This document shows positions 48,383 through 57,335 of a DNA stretch of 64,000 nucleotides, piece by piece. Made by a program: the position numbers and the translations under genes. The stretch is from Desulfobaculum sp044987625. Its GTDB lineage: Bacteria; Desulfobacterota; Desulfovibrionia; Desulfovibrionales; Desulfovibrionaceae. The stretch's first letter is position 1, and the number at the start of each line of letters is the position of its first letter. The notes beneath the pieces are model-generated. The model worked only from the letters and a program-made list of their open reading frames with translations, searched no databases and had not been told where the DNA came from. Location of the stretch: assembly GCF_044987625.1 (NCBI RefSeq), contig NZ_JBJDSB010000003.1, positions 124,001 through 188,000 on the forward strand. The letters are read 5' to 3'.

Positions 48383-51115
48383 TTAGTTGGCGTCAGAGGA
48401 CGCGCCGAGTGCGGCGAGGACCTTTTCCGGACGTGCCGGGAGCTTGGTCACGCGGGCGCCGCATGCATTGTAGATGGCGTTGATGATGGCCGCGTGAGGC
48501 GTGGTCAGCGGCAGTTCGCCGACGCCGGAGGCGCCGTGGGGGCCTTCGGGACGGGCGGTTTCAACGTAGATGATCTCCATGTCGTCGGGGATCTGCTTGA
48601 TGTAGGGGAAGCCTGCGCCCACCATGGTGGAGTGCTTCTTGATGTCCTCGTAGTCCTCGGAGAGGGCGAGGCCAACACCCTGCGCCAGACCGCCGTATAT
48701 CTGCCCGTCAACAACCAGCTTGTTGTTGATCTTGCCGATGTCTGCGACGGCCACAAGGCGTTCCACAGTGGTCTTGCCGGTGGCGATTTCCACCGCCACT
48801 TCGGCGAGGAACAGACCGTACATGTAGCAGGCAAAGGGGCTGCCCTGACCGTTTTCGTCGCAGTCGGTCGCCGGGGCGGTCCACTTGCCGTTGTAGCGCA
48901 CGGCGATGTTTTCCTTCAGCATCTCGTCGTAGGTGCGGTAGGAGCCGTCGCTCTTGCGCATGCCGCCAAGGAGCAGCTCGCACGCGGCCTTGATGGAGCG
49001 GCCAACCACAACCTGCGAGCGGCTACCGCCGGCGGGGCCGCCGTTGGGGCAGTAGCGGGTGTCGTTCATGACCAGCTTGATCTGCTTTGGCGTCAGGCCG
49101 AGGGGACGCAGGGTTTCGTGGGCCGTGCCCAGAACGCCCATGTCCGCGCCCTGACCATGGTCGTGCCAGCAGGCGTAGACCGTGACGGTGCCGTCGGCGT
49201 TGAGTTCCACTTCGGATTCGGCGGTGTCCGGGCCGTCGAGGCCGGAGCCGTACACGCCGAGGGCGATGCCCACGCCGCGCTTTACGTCGTCCGTGGAGTT
49301 TGCGGCGACGCGCTTTTTGGCTTCCTCGTACTTGGGACGCATGGCCTCGAAGATCTCAGGCAGGCTGAGGACTTCCGGCGTCTGGCCCGTGGGCGTGGTG
49401 GAGCCTTCGCGGTAGATGTTCTTGAACCGCAGTTCAAAGGGATCCATGCCCAGCTTTTCGGCCAGTTCGTCCATGAGCACTTCGGACGGGAATTCGCTTT
49501 CCGGCGCGCCGTAGCCGCGGAAGGCGGAGCCCCATGCGTGGTTGGTGCACACGGTGCGGCCTTCGCCGCGGATGGCCGGGATGTCGTAGCCCGCGCCAAT
49601 GAACTGCGCGCCGCGCAGGGTCAGCAGGTCGCCGAACTCGGAGTAGGGACCATGGTCGCAGGTCCAGTCCGTTTCCATGCCAAGGAGCTTGCCGTCCTTG
49701 GTGGCGGCCATGCGCACGTTGGTGAAGAAGGGCGAGCGCTTCCCGGTGTAGGTCTGCTGCTGGTACCAGCTGTATTTCAGGAAGACCGGACGGCCGGTGG
49801 CAAGGCTGGCCGCGCCGACGAGAGCCTCCATGGTGGGGCTGAACTTGTAGCCAAAGGTGCCGCCCGTGGGGTTCTGCACCATGATGAGCTTGGCCGGGTC
49901 CACGCCGAGGCCGGGGGCAATCATCAGGCCGTGCAGGTGCAGGCCGATGGACTTGGAGTGGATGCACAGGTTGCCTTCGTCGTCGGTGTAGGCAAAGCCG
50001 ACGTCCGGCTCGATGGGCATGTGCGGCTGACGGCCGACGTAGAAGTCGTCTTCCACGACAACGTCGGCCTTGTCGAAGATGGGCGCGGTTTCCTCGCCCT
50101 TGGCAATCTTCTGGGTGAAGTAGATGTTGGGGGTGCCGGGGTGGATTTCCAGCGCGTCCTCTTCCATGGCGGCGTAGGCGTTCATGTATTCGGGAAGCTG
50201 CTCCAGCTCCACCTTGACCTTTGCCGCGGCGGCCTGCGCGTTCTTTTCCGAATCCGCACAGACGATGGCGATGGCGTCGCCGTACTGGAAGACCTTTTCA
50301 TCGCAGAGGATGGGACGGTCCCAGCCGTCGCCCTTGTTGGACGGGAAGGTAATCAGGCCGGTGATGCGGTTTTTGCCCTGAATGTCCTTGTGGGTAACCA
50401 CCTTGAACACGCCGGGCATCTTTTCGGCTTCGCTGGTGTCGATGGACAGAATCTTCGCGTGGGAGATTTCCGCCTGCACCAAGGCGCATTTGAGGGTGTT
50501 GTCGGGCATCTTCAGGCCGAGGTCCGCGCCGTAGTCCAGCGTGCCGGTCACCTTGGCGACGGCGGTAGGGCGGGGGTACTTGGAGCCCCAAATGCGGCCG
50601 TCCTCGGGCATCTTAAAGAGCAGGTCGTCCAGCTTCATGTCGCCACGCATAACGGCGGCGGCGTCCATAACCGCGTCCACAAGCTGCTTGTAGCCGGTGC
50701 AGCGGCAGGCGTTGCGGTGCTTCTGGAACCAGTCGCGGATGTCTTCGCGGCTGGGCGAGGGGGTGCCCATGATGAGGGCGTAGGTGGACACGATAAAGCC
50801 CGGAGTGCAGAAACCGCACTGCGCGCCGCCGTGTGCCATCCACGCAACCTGAATGGGGTGAAGCTGATTCGGGGTGCCGATGCCCTCCAGCGTGACGATT
50901 TGCGTGCTGTCGGCCACGCGTTTCATCTTCAGGGAGCAGGAGCGCTTGAGCTTGCCGTCCACAATGACGGTGCAGCTGCCGCACTGGCCGGTCCCGCAGC
51001 CAACCTTGACGCTTGTCAGGCCAAGGTTTTCGCGCAGGACAGTGGCGAGGGATGTATCGTTTTCAACGATGACCATCCGCTCTACGCCGTTGACGTTGAG
51101 GGTCCTTTTGATCAT
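48383..51115 (-). CDS. mop: Molybdenum aldehyde oxidoreductase
   Basis: 910 residues, close to the 907 of the D. gigas enzyme, oxidising aldehydes to acids with a molybdopterin cytosine dinucleotide cofactor. The [2Fe-2S] ligands fall at C40, C45, C48 and C60 (VGCGTGQCGSC) and C100, C103, C137 and C139 (QCGFCTPGF, CRCTGY), the same numbers as in the crystal structure. Mo-domain blocks include GGTFGYKFSPTMEALVGAAS and SAFRGYGAPESEFPSEVLMD; the C-terminal GVGELPLTTPHAAIINAI carries the catalytic Glu. AAGGAGG-type site before the ATG. Confidence 0.97.
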   Translation of the reverse strand: MIKRTLNVNGVERMVIVENDTSLATVLRENLGLTSVKVGCGTGQCGSCTVIVDGKLKRSCSLKMKRVADSTQIVTLEGIGTPNQLHPIQVAWMAHGGAQCGFCTPGFIVSTYALIMGTPSPSREDIRDWFQKHRNACRCTGYKQLVDAVMDAAAVMRGDMKLDDLLFKMPEDGRIWGSKYPRPTAVAKVTGTLDYGADLGLKMPDNTLKCALVQAEISHAKILSIDTSEAEKMPGVFKVVTHKDIQGKNRITGLITFPSNKGDGWDRPILCDEKVFQYGDAIAIVCADSEKNAQAAAAKVKVELEQLPEYMNAYAAMEEDALEIHPGTPNIYFTQKIAKGEETAPIFDKADVVVEDDFYVGRQPHMPIEPDVGFAYTDDEGNLCIHSKSIGLHLHGLMIAPGLGVDPAKLIMVQNPTGGTFGYKFSPTMEALVGAASLATGRPVFLKYSWYQQQTYTGKRSPFFTNVRMAATKDGKLLGMETDWTCDHGPYSEFGDLLTLRGAQFIGAGYDIPAIRGEGRTVCTNHAWGSAFRGYGAPESEFPSEVLMDELAEKLGMDPFELRFKNIYREGSTTPTGQTPEVLSLPEIFEAMRPKYEEAKKRVAANSTDDVKRGVGIALGVYGSGLDGPDTAESEVELNADGTVTVYACWHDHGQGADMGVLGTAHETLRPLGLTPKQIKLVMNDTRYCPNGGPAGGSRSQVVVGRSIKAACELLLGGMRKSDGSYRTYDEMLKENIAVRYNGKWTAPATDCDENGQGSPFACYMYGLFLAEVAVEIATGKTTVERLVAVADIGKINNKLVVDGQIYGGLAQGVGLALSEDYEDIKKHSTMVGAGFPYIKQIPDDMEIIYVETARPEGPHGASGVGELPLTTPHAAIINAIYNACGARVTKLPARPEKVLAALGASSDAN

Positions 51116-51188
51116 GAAATGATCCTCCTTCTGATTACTGCTGTTGCCTCATATGGAAAGGGTGTCCGTACAGGGCACCGGACCATCA

Positions 51189-52208
51189 CTACTTGCCAAA
51201 GGAGCAGAGCGGATAGCGGCAGGTTTCGCATCCTGCACAGAAGCCGCCATGTCCCAGTTCCACGATGTCCTCGCGGGTGGGCGTTTCGCCCGCCACAATG
51301 CGTGGGACGACGAGGTCGAAAATGCTGGCGCGGTAATACATCACGCAGCCGGGAAGCCCGACGATGGGGACGTCGCCAAGGTAGGCGAGCAGGAACATCA
51401 CGCCGGGAAATGTGGGGGAACCGTAGGTGACCACCTCCGCGCCTGTGGCACGGATGCTGGCGGGGGTCTGGTCGTCGGGGTCCACGCTCATGCCGCCGGT
51501 GACTACCACCATCTGCGCTCCGGCGCGGACCTGAGCCAGAATGGCGTCGCGGGTCATGTCCGGGTCGTCGCTGACGAAGGTTTGGTCCATGACTTCGGAA
51601 TTGAGCGCGGCGAACTTTTTGCGGATGACGGGGCCGAATTTGTCCTTGATGCGGCCTGTGTAGACCTCGCTGCCGGTGGTAACCACGCCAACCTTGAGCT
51701 GGCGGAAGGGCTTCACGCTGACCACGGGGCCGGTTTCGGCGCAGATGGCCTCCACCTGTTCAATCTTCGCTTCGTCTATAACCAGCGGCACCACGCGGGT
51801 ACCGGCCACGGCGCGCGACGCGCTGACCTGCAGGCCGTTGTGCATGGTGGCGAGGACGACTTCTTCGATGGAGTTGATGCGGCGCAGGGCGTCCACATTG
51901 ATGGACAAAAGTCCGGGGGCGGCGGTCATGTTGATGCGGCCTTCGCACACATCGGAGAGGGAAATTCCGGGACCTGCAGCAGCGGCGGCAATGCGCGCGG
52001 CGGCGTCGTCCTCATGGAGTTGACCGTCTTCAAGGGACAGCACGTAGACGTGCTCCTTGCCTATTTCGAGGAGTGTGGGGATGTCTTCCGGGCTTATGAC
52101 GTGCCCTTTGCGGAAGGCTGGACCCTTAAATTCGCCGGGGACGATACGGGTCATGTCGTGGCAGAGAACACTGCCAATGGACTCGTGGACTGGGACGGCT
52201 TTCATCAT
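51189..52208 (-). CDS. MoeA-like molybdopterin-binding protein with Cys-rich tail
   Basis: 339 residues. A MoCF-type domain (about 170-310) reads LKVGVVTTGSEVYTGRIKDK and VVVTGGMSVDPDDQTPASIR. C-terminal HGGFCAGCETCRYPLCSFGK has four cysteines and is a recurrent ending in anaerobes. It is shorter than MoeA and may insert Mo or hand over cofactor. First gene of the leftward molybdenum operon, so its promoter (52317-52347) should drive mop as well. Start at 52208 or the adjacent ATG at 52205. Confidence 0.85.
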   Translation of the reverse strand: MMKAVPVHESIGSVLCHDMTRIVPGEFKGPAFRKGHVISPEDIPTLLEIGKEHVYVLSLEDGQLHEDDAAARIAAAAAGPGISLSDVCEGRINMTAAPGLLSINVDALRRINSIEEVVLATMHNGLQVSASRAVAGTRVVPLVIDEAKIEQVEAICAETGPVVSVKPFRQLKVGVVTTGSEVYTGRIKDKFGPVIRKKFAALNSEVMDQTFVSDDPDMTRDAILAQVRAGAQMVVVTGGMSVDPDDQTPASIRATGAEVVTYGSPTFPGVMFLLAYLGDVPIVGLPGCVMYYRASIFDLVVPRIVAGETPTREDIVELGHGGFCAGCETCRYPLCSFGK

Positions 52209-52316
52209 TTCTGGTCGACTCCGAGATTTTTCGCTCGCAGTGCGCACCTGCGGGCGACCTGTCGCTATCTGTCGGAAAAAGGCCTTTTTTGTCCGCTGTT
52301 TCCATGTATTGGGAAT

Positions 52317-52347
52317 TTTATATGTTCGGCAAAACATAATAAGTCAA
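52317..52347 (-). promoter_or_regulatory. Leftward promoter with operator dyad in its spacer
   Basis: On the minus strand TTGACT (52347-52342) and TATAAA (52322-52317) are 18-19 bp apart. The spacer contains TATGTT-CGGCAA-AACATA (52321-52338), a perfect 6-bp dyad. The divergent ModE-like gene starts 107 bp away, so a molybdenum-linked repressor site is likely. Confidence 0.6.
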
Positions 52348-52453
52348 TCCCTTTCCCGAAAAAATCTGTGACATAGCGCTTGGGTAGGGTACGGATGAAA
52401 TGCTAGAAATCCCCGGCAGTCGTGATTTATGACTTTTTTAGGGGGGAATTGAT

Positions 52454-52804
52454 TTGTCGATGAAAATGCGAATGAAATTGTGGCTGGAGAAGGACGGCGA
52501 AATGGCCTTCGGTCCCGGACCGGCAGCTATCCTGCGCGAGGTGGAGCGTACCGGGTCGTTGGCCGGTGCGGCGCGGGCGCTTGGCATGTCGTACCGCACG
52601 GCGTGGGGGCGGATGAAAAAGCTGGAAAATGCGCTTGGTACGGCGCTTGTCGCCAAAAAGGGCGGCAACAAGGCGGGCAGCACGCTGACGGCGTACGGGC
52701 AGGTGCTTCTGGAGGCCTATGAGGCGTGGGAGGTTTCAGTTCGGGCCGAGGCCGCGAAAAAGGCCGAGGAGCTGTTTCCCTTCCCCGTGGAGGTGAAACG
52801 CTGA
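52454..52804 (+). CDS. ModE-type HTH regulator without TOBE domain
   Basis: 116 residues. MAFGPGPAAILREVERTGSL then AGAARALGMSYRTAWGRMKK is the LysR-like winged HTH of ModE; LVAKKGGNKAGSTLTAYGQV follows. The molybdate-binding Mop/TOBE domains of E. coli ModE are absent, so it may sense metal through another protein or not at all. TTG at 52454 has a better-spaced GGGGGG than the ATG at 52460. Divergent from the MoeA-like operon it may control. Confidence 0.85.
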   Translation: MSMKMRMKLWLEKDGEMAFGPGPAAILREVERTGSLAGAARALGMSYRTAWGRMKKLENALGTALVAKKGGNKAGSTLTAYGQVLLEAYEAWEVSVRAEAAKKAEELFPFPVEVKR

Positions 52805-52866
52805 CGCAGGCGCGCCCGTGAAGCTCTTTATGGTAAAGGGCCGGGGGGAAACTGGAGGGGGAAATT

Positions 52867-52909
52867 GCCAAGGGGGCGAAGGCGCACGGTGCGTCTTCGC
52901 CCCCTTGGC
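52867..52909. terminator. Long bidirectional terminator hairpin
   Basis: GCCAAGGGGGCGAAG pairs perfectly with CTTCGCCCCCTTGGC (15 bp) and the loop forms a further CGCAC/GTGCG stem. It separates convergent modE-like and DUF364 genes. Confidence 0.8.
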
Positions 52910-52951
52910 CGTGAAGGAGGACGGTGGAAAGAAACTGGCCCAGCCAGTTGG

Positions 52952-53683
52952 CTACATGCTTTCGCAGCAGAAGCGGTCCCAGCCCATAAGGTCGGCGGCC
53001 GCGGCGATGGTGGTGCCAAAGAACAGCACGGGTTTTTCGCCAAGGAAGGTATCCACGGTGCCGTTGACGAGGGTTGACCCCGTGACCAAGAGCAGGTCCG
53101 CCCACTGTATGGCGGCGTCCGTATCGTCCGGACCAAGGACCGTCAGCCCGCACTTGTGCGCGCCGATATTGTCCGGGTCGAGGTCCACGATGCGCATGGA
53201 AAAGCGCGGGGCGAGGGTTTCGAGCATTTTGGGCTGGTAGCCGATTTGCGTGATGCGCACGCCCGCGCCGTAGGTTTCCGTGATGTAGTCGGCCAGCTTG
53301 GGCGCGCAGTGGCTGGGGCCTTTGTCGCGGCAGTGGATGGTGTGGTCCGTTTGCGCAAGGCGGCGCTGCACGGCGTTGAGGGCGGCGACGAACAAGGCGC
53401 GGCGGAAGTTGTTTTCAAGGGGCATGTCGCAAATCTCGCGCAGGGAGGCGTCAAAGTCGCCGTAGCGGTCCGTAAAGGCCTGCCCGCGCGCGTCGCCAAA
53501 GGCGGCTTCCATGAGCCGCTCCTTGCCGCGCTGAAGGGGAAAGTCGTCGCCTTCGGGGTCGCCGATGGCTTCCTCGACGCTGAGGGTGCGGGCGTGCACG
53601 CTGACGCGCTCGTCGAGGATGCCGTTTTTGTGCCAGATGTCGCGGGCCTTGGTGCGGACGGATTCCAAAATGGGAGTATGCAT
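52952..53683 (-). CDS. DUF364 family protein
   Basis: 243 residues from the ATG at 53683 (AAGGAGG eight bases upstream). The C-terminal Rossmann-like domain reads VRITQIGYQPKMLETLAPRF, IVDLDPDNIGA and LLLVTGSTLVNGTVDTFLGE; PSHCAPKLADYI precedes it. DUF364 proteins are associated with Mo/W transport loci and suggested to handle metal chelates; the reaction is unknown. Last gene of the mod operon. Confidence 0.85.
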   Translation of the reverse strand: MHTPILESVRTKARDIWHKNGILDERVSVHARTLSVEEAIGDPEGDDFPLQRGKERLMEAAFGDARGQAFTDRYGDFDASLREICDMPLENNFRRALFVAALNAVQRRLAQTDHTIHCRDKGPSHCAPKLADYITETYGAGVRITQIGYQPKMLETLAPRFSMRIVDLDPDNIGAHKCGLTVLGPDDTDAAIQWADLLLVTGSTLVNGTVDTFLGEKPVLFFGTTIAAAADLMGWDRFCCESM

Positions 53684-53706
53684 GTGAAGGGCCTCCTTGC
53701 GCCGCT

Positions 53707-54378
53707 TTAGACGGCGGACCATTTTTTAAGCAAGGTGAAGATGCCGACGGATGCCACGCCGATGATAACGGACAGGACGGCGGCGCGTTCGAATTCGCCG
53801 TTGTAGACGGCGTTGTAGATTTCAAGGGACAGCGTGTTGGTGCGGCCAATGACGTTGCCGCCGAGCATGAGGGTCATGCCCACTTCCCCAAGGGCGCGGC
53901 CAAGGGCGAGGAGCATCCCCGCGGCGATGCTGCGCTTGGCGCAGGGGATGAGCACGCGCAGAAAGATGGTATGCGGGGCCTTGCCCAGCACGGCGGCAAC
54001 CTCCGCCAGCCGCGCCGCTTCCGCCGAACGTAGCGCCGCCTGAATAGGCTTGACCGCAAGGGGAAGTCCCGCCACAAACGCGGCCACAACAAGGCCGGGA
54101 AAGCCAAAGATGACGCCCTCGCCCAGCATGCCGCCCAGCGGACCGCTCCGGCCAAGGAGCAGAAGCAGCACAAACCCCGTGGCTACGGGCGGAAACACCA
54201 GCGGCAGGGTGACGAGGGTGTCCACAGCCTCACGCAGGGGGCCGCGCGCGTGCGCCAGCCAGCATGCCAGCGGCACGCCCAAAACGAGCAGCAGGCACCC
54301 CGCCACGCCAATCACGCGCAGGGAGAGTGTGAGCGGGTGGATGGTGGCGGCGTCCGTAAGGATGTGCAGAACCGGCAT
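53707..54378 (-). CDS. Molybdate-type ABC permease, second copy
   Basis: 223 residues with five or six membrane helices. The cytoplasmic EAA loop ARLAEVAAVLGKAPHTIFLR then VLIPCAKRSIAAG matches ModB; LPLVFPPVATGFVLLLLLG is the substrate-gate helix. It follows its binding protein by 9 bp. No ATPase of its own; it probably uses ModC. Confidence 0.88.
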   Translation of the reverse strand: MPVLHILTDAATIHPLTLSLRVIGVAGCLLLVLGVPLACWLAHARGPLREAVDTLVTLPLVFPPVATGFVLLLLLGRSGPLGGMLGEGVIFGFPGLVVAAFVAGLPLAVKPIQAALRSAEAARLAEVAAVLGKAPHTIFLRVLIPCAKRSIAAGMLLALGRALGEVGMTLMLGGNVIGRTNTLSLEIYNAVYNGEFERAAVLSVIIGVASVGIFTLLKKWSAV

Positions 54379-54387
54379 GAATTCGTC

Positions 54388-55110
54388 CTACAGACCGTGG
54401 CTGGCGACGATGGCCCGCGCCTGCTCCGTCGCAAGGAAGGCGGTAAAGTCCGCGCACTGCTCGGGATGCGGCGCGTCCTGCATGCGGGCGATGATGATGG
54501 CGATGGGGTCGTAGGTGGACTGGTCCAGTACGGTGTAGCCGCCAATGGCGTCGCCGAGGCGCCGCGCGTGGGTCAGGTTGATGAAGGCGTAGTCCACCTC
54601 GCCGCTGGTAACGTAGGACGCGGCCTGCGGCACGGTGAAGACGATGAGCAGCTTTGTCTGCACGGCGTCCGCTACGCCTGTGCTTCGCAGGTAATGCGTG
54701 GCGGCGTTGCCGTAGATGGCGCGGACCGGGTCGGGAATGGCGATGCGGGTGACGGCGTCCCTCAGCAGGTCGTCAGGGCCGGAGTACGCGCCGCCCTTGG
54801 GGTAGGCTACCACCAGGCGGCCCATACCCACAGGGGTAACATCCGCAAAGCTCAGGTTGGCGGAATCCAGATACGCCTTGTCGCCAAGGACGAGGTCCAC
54901 AGCCCCCGTCAGGCGCGCTTGCGCCGTCACGCGGGCCATGTTGCCGTAGATACGGTCCACGGCGCAGCCTGTTGTGGCGGTGTAGGCGTCGGCAAGGTCG
55001 TCCACGAGGGAGCGGTAGCCTGCGCCGGCGGCAAGGACCGTGGCGGCGTGGGCCAGTGCGGGAGAGGCGAGAAGCGCGGCGATGGTTACAGCGAAGAGGA
55101 AACGGCGCAT
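54388..55110 (-). CDS. ABC substrate-binding protein, ModA-like, second copy
   Basis: 240 residues from the ATG at 55110 (AAGGAG). Signal peptide MRRFLFAVTIAALLASPALA with AHA cleavage. Core: VLAAGAGYRSLVDDLADAYT, VDLVLGDKAYLDSANLSF and TVPQAASYVTSGEVDYAFIN. It differs clearly from the first ModA, so it may prefer tungstate, sulfate or another oxyanion. Its start lies 25 bp inside the modC 3' end. Confidence 0.85.
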   Translation of the reverse strand: MRRFLFAVTIAALLASPALAHAATVLAAGAGYRSLVDDLADAYTATTGCAVDRIYGNMARVTAQARLTGAVDLVLGDKAYLDSANLSFADVTPVGMGRLVVAYPKGGAYSGPDDLLRDAVTRIAIPDPVRAIYGNAATHYLRSTGVADAVQTKLLIVFTVPQAASYVTSGEVDYAFINLTHARRLGDAIGGYTVLDQSTYDPIAIIIARMQDAPHPEQCADFTAFLATEQARAIVASHGL

Positions 55111-55808
55111 TGCTGTGGCTCCTTGTGGGGCATGTCGGTACCGGGGATGGGCGCGCGGCGCGAGGTCTGGCGCGCCAGCCATTCGGGCGAGGCGTGGCCG
55201 TCCTCCACGGCGACGATGTGGTCTGCGAGGTAGAAGGCTTCCTCAAGGTCGTGGGTGACGTGGACCACCGGGATGTCGAGGTCCTTCTTGAGGGTTTTCA
55301 GCTCCCGGCGCAGGGCGTCGCGCGTGGCAACGTCCAGCGCGGAAAAAGGCTCGTCCAGAAGCAGCAGGGTGGGCTTTCGGGCCAGCGCCTGACAAAACGC
55401 CGCGCGTTGGCGCTCGCCGCCGGAGATATTGGCGGGCTTGCTGTCTGCGATGTGCGTGATGCGAAAGCGCTCCAGCAGGTCATCCACACAGCCGTCGTCC
55501 TCGGCGGCGAAGGCGACGTTCTTGCGCACCGTCAGGTGCGGAAAGAGGGTGTAGTCCTGAAAAACAAGGCCCAGCCCGCGTTTTTGCGGCGGCAGAAAGG
55601 TGCGGGCGGCGGTGTCGTTCCACACGGCGTCATTAAGGGTGATGGTGCCGCGGTCCGGGCGGGCCAGCCCGGCGATAATGCGCACCAGCGTACTTTTGCC
55701 CGCACCCGAGGGACCGACAAGGGCCGTCAGGGTGCCGGGCGCGCAGGTGAGGCGCATATCCAGCGTAAAGTTGGCCAGCGCCTTGGTGACGTTGACGCAC
55801 AGGGTCAT
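55086..55808 (-). CDS. modC: Molybdate-type ABC ATPase
   Basis: 240 residues. Walker A GPSGAGKST, Q-loop GLVFQDYTLFPHLTVRKNVA, signature ISGGERQRAAFCQALA, Walker B LLLLDEPFSAL and His switch HVTHDLEEA are all present. It lacks the C-terminal Mop domain of E. coli ModC (352 residues). Only ATPase for two permease-binding protein pairs. Confidence 0.92.
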   Translation of the reverse strand: MTLCVNVTKALANFTLDMRLTCAPGTLTALVGPSGAGKSTLVRIIAGLARPDRGTITLNDAVWNDTAARTFLPPQKRGLGLVFQDYTLFPHLTVRKNVAFAAEDDGCVDDLLERFRITHIADSKPANISGGERQRAAFCQALARKPTLLLLDEPFSALDVATRDALRRELKTLKKDLDIPVVHVTHDLEEAFYLADHIVAVEDGHASPEWLARQTSRRAPIPGTDMPHKEPQQCAVSSSL

Positions 55809-56461
55809 GAGTTCCTCCCATTGACGCGGTTGATGGCAAGCAGCGCCACGAAGCTGACCGGGATGAGCGCCAGCGACATGTACATGGCGTCGGTGTAACG
55901 CAGGGCTTCCACGGCTTCGTAGATGGCGATGGAGGCGACCTTGGTGGAGCCGGGGATGCTGCCGCCCACCATGAGGATGACGCCGAATTCGCCAAGGCTG
56001 TGGGCAAAGACCAGCATGGCCGCAGCCGCGATGCCGGGCAGGCTGTTGGGCAGCACCACACGCAGGAAGGTTGCCGAAGGGGACAGGCCAAGGACGGCGG
56101 CGCTCTCCAGCAGGCGCACGTCCAGCTTTTCAAAGGCGGCGCGCATGGGCTGGACGGCAAAGGGCAGGTTGTACACCAGCGAGGCCAGCACAATACCGGT
56201 GAAGCTGAATACCAGTCTGTCGCCCGTGGCGGACTCCCAAAGGCCGCCCAGCGGTCCTTCGGGACCCATAGCGATGAGCAGGGCAAAACCGAGGACCGTG
56301 GGCGGCAGGACCATGGGAAGTGAGACAACAGCGTCAATCAGACTTTTGCCGCGAAAGCGGCAAAAAGCGAGAATATAGGCGGCTGGCGCGGCCACAATGG
56401 GGATAAGTACCGTGGTGACCAGCGCCAGCTTGGCGGAAAGCAGAAGCGGAGTCAGGTCCAT
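55805..56461 (-). CDS. modB: Molybdate ABC permease
   Basis: 218 residues from the ATG at 56461. SLPMVLPPTVLGFALLIAMG and the EAA loop VRLLESAAVLGLSPSATFLR then VVLPNSLPGIAAA are typical ModB. It directly follows modA and overlaps modC by 4 bp. Confidence 0.92.
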   Translation of the reverse strand: MDLTPLLLSAKLALVTTVLIPIVAAPAAYILAFCRFRGKSLIDAVVSLPMVLPPTVLGFALLIAMGPEGPLGGLWESATGDRLVFSFTGIVLASLVYNLPFAVQPMRAAFEKLDVRLLESAAVLGLSPSATFLRVVLPNSLPGIAAAAMLVFAHSLGEFGVILMVGGSIPGSTKVASIAIYEAVEALRYTDAMYMSLALIPVSFVALLAINRVNGRNS

Positions 56462-56462
56462 G

Positions 56463-57200
56463 CTATTTGTAACCGTACCTGCTCTTGATGGCTTGCACTT
56501 CGGGGCTGGCAAGGAATTCCACAAAGCGCTGTGCGGCGTCCTTGTGCTGGGCGTTTTTCAGGATGCAGGCGGCCTGCACTACGCTTGGCGCGTTGTCCAC
56601 AACAACGTAGGAGCCAGCGCGGCCCTGGTCCGAGAACATGGACGAATAGGCGCAAAAGCCCGCGTCAGCCGCGCCGGTTTCGGCGTACTGAAACACCTGC
56701 GCGATGGTTTGAGCATAGACAAGGCGCGGGGCCAGCGCGTCCCACAGGCCGGCATCCTTGAGGGCGTTCATGGCGGAGGTGCCGTAGGGCGCGGTTTCAA
56801 TATTGGCAATGGCGATTTTGCTCAGCTTCGGGTCGGTGACGGCCTTTTGCCATGTGGTGGCGGAAAAGTCGGCGGACTTGGACCAGAACACAATTTGGCC
56901 CTTGGCGTAGACAAAGGGTTTTTCGGCCTTGCCCGCGGCAAACAGCAGGTCTGGGCGGCGCTGGTCGGCGGCGAGGAAGACGTCAAAGGGCGCGCCGTGG
57001 GTAATCTGCCCATACAGCTTGCCGGTGGAGGTGTAGGTGGCCTGTACGTCAAGGCCGGTCTTCGCCTTGAAGGCGGGGATGATTTCCTGCATGGCGGGCA
57101 TAAAGTTAGCGGCCTGCGCGACAAGCAGGTCCGCGGCCAGCGCCGACGAGGCCGGAAGGCTCAGTAGCGCGGCAAGGACAAGGGCGAAAAGGCGTTTCAC
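56463..57200 (-). CDS. modA: Molybdate-binding periplasmic protein
   Basis: 245 residues. Signal peptide MKRLFALVLAALLSLPASSA, cleaved after ALA. DLLVAQAANFMPAMQEIIPA, YTSTGKLYGQITHGAPFDVF then LAADQRRPDLLF and ETAPYGTSAMNAL are ModA motifs with the oxyanion-contacting Ser residues. First gene of the operon, divergent from tunR, with operators in the gap. Confidence 0.93.
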   Translation of the reverse strand: MKRLFALVLAALLSLPASSALAADLLVAQAANFMPAMQEIIPAFKAKTGLDVQATYTSTGKLYGQITHGAPFDVFLAADQRRPDLLFAAGKAEKPFVYAKGQIVFWSKSADFSATTWQKAVTDPKLSKIAIANIETAPYGTSAMNALKDAGLWDALAPRLVYAQTIAQVFQYAETGAADAGFCAYSSMFSDQGRAGSYVVVDNAPSVVQAACILKNAQHKDAAQRFVEFLASPEVQAIKSRYGYK

Positions 57201-57233
57201 GGTGAATCTCCTGAAATGTAAAAGGATTCAGCG

Positions 57234-57308
57234 GTTGACAGAACCGTCAGCGCAGGGACAATACGGTCAGAACACGGAGAAGAACAACCCGGTCACGCGA
57301 ATGCGTGA
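57234..57308. promoter_or_regulatory. modA-tunR divergent regulatory region with two dyads
   Basis: GTTGAC-AGAACC-GTCAGC (57234-57251) overlaps the rightward promoter TTGACA (57235-57240) / ACAATA (57258-57263), spaced 17 bp. A second, perfect dyad TCACGC-GAAT-GCGTGA lies at 57293-57308, in the tunR leader. Further GTCA/TGAC half-sites lie between. TunR binding to control both mod genes and itself is inferred from position and the known role of TunR. Confidence 0.55.
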
Positions 57309-57335
57309 AAGCGTGACTGTGAAGGAGAAAACGGC

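Noticed and set aside
48494..51430. 978-codon open frame opposite the aldehyde oxidoreductase gene
   Set aside because: It is the antisense shadow of mop and its neighbour: low-complexity Gly/Val/His-rich composition typical of GC-rich complementary frames, no ribosome site and no recognisable domain.
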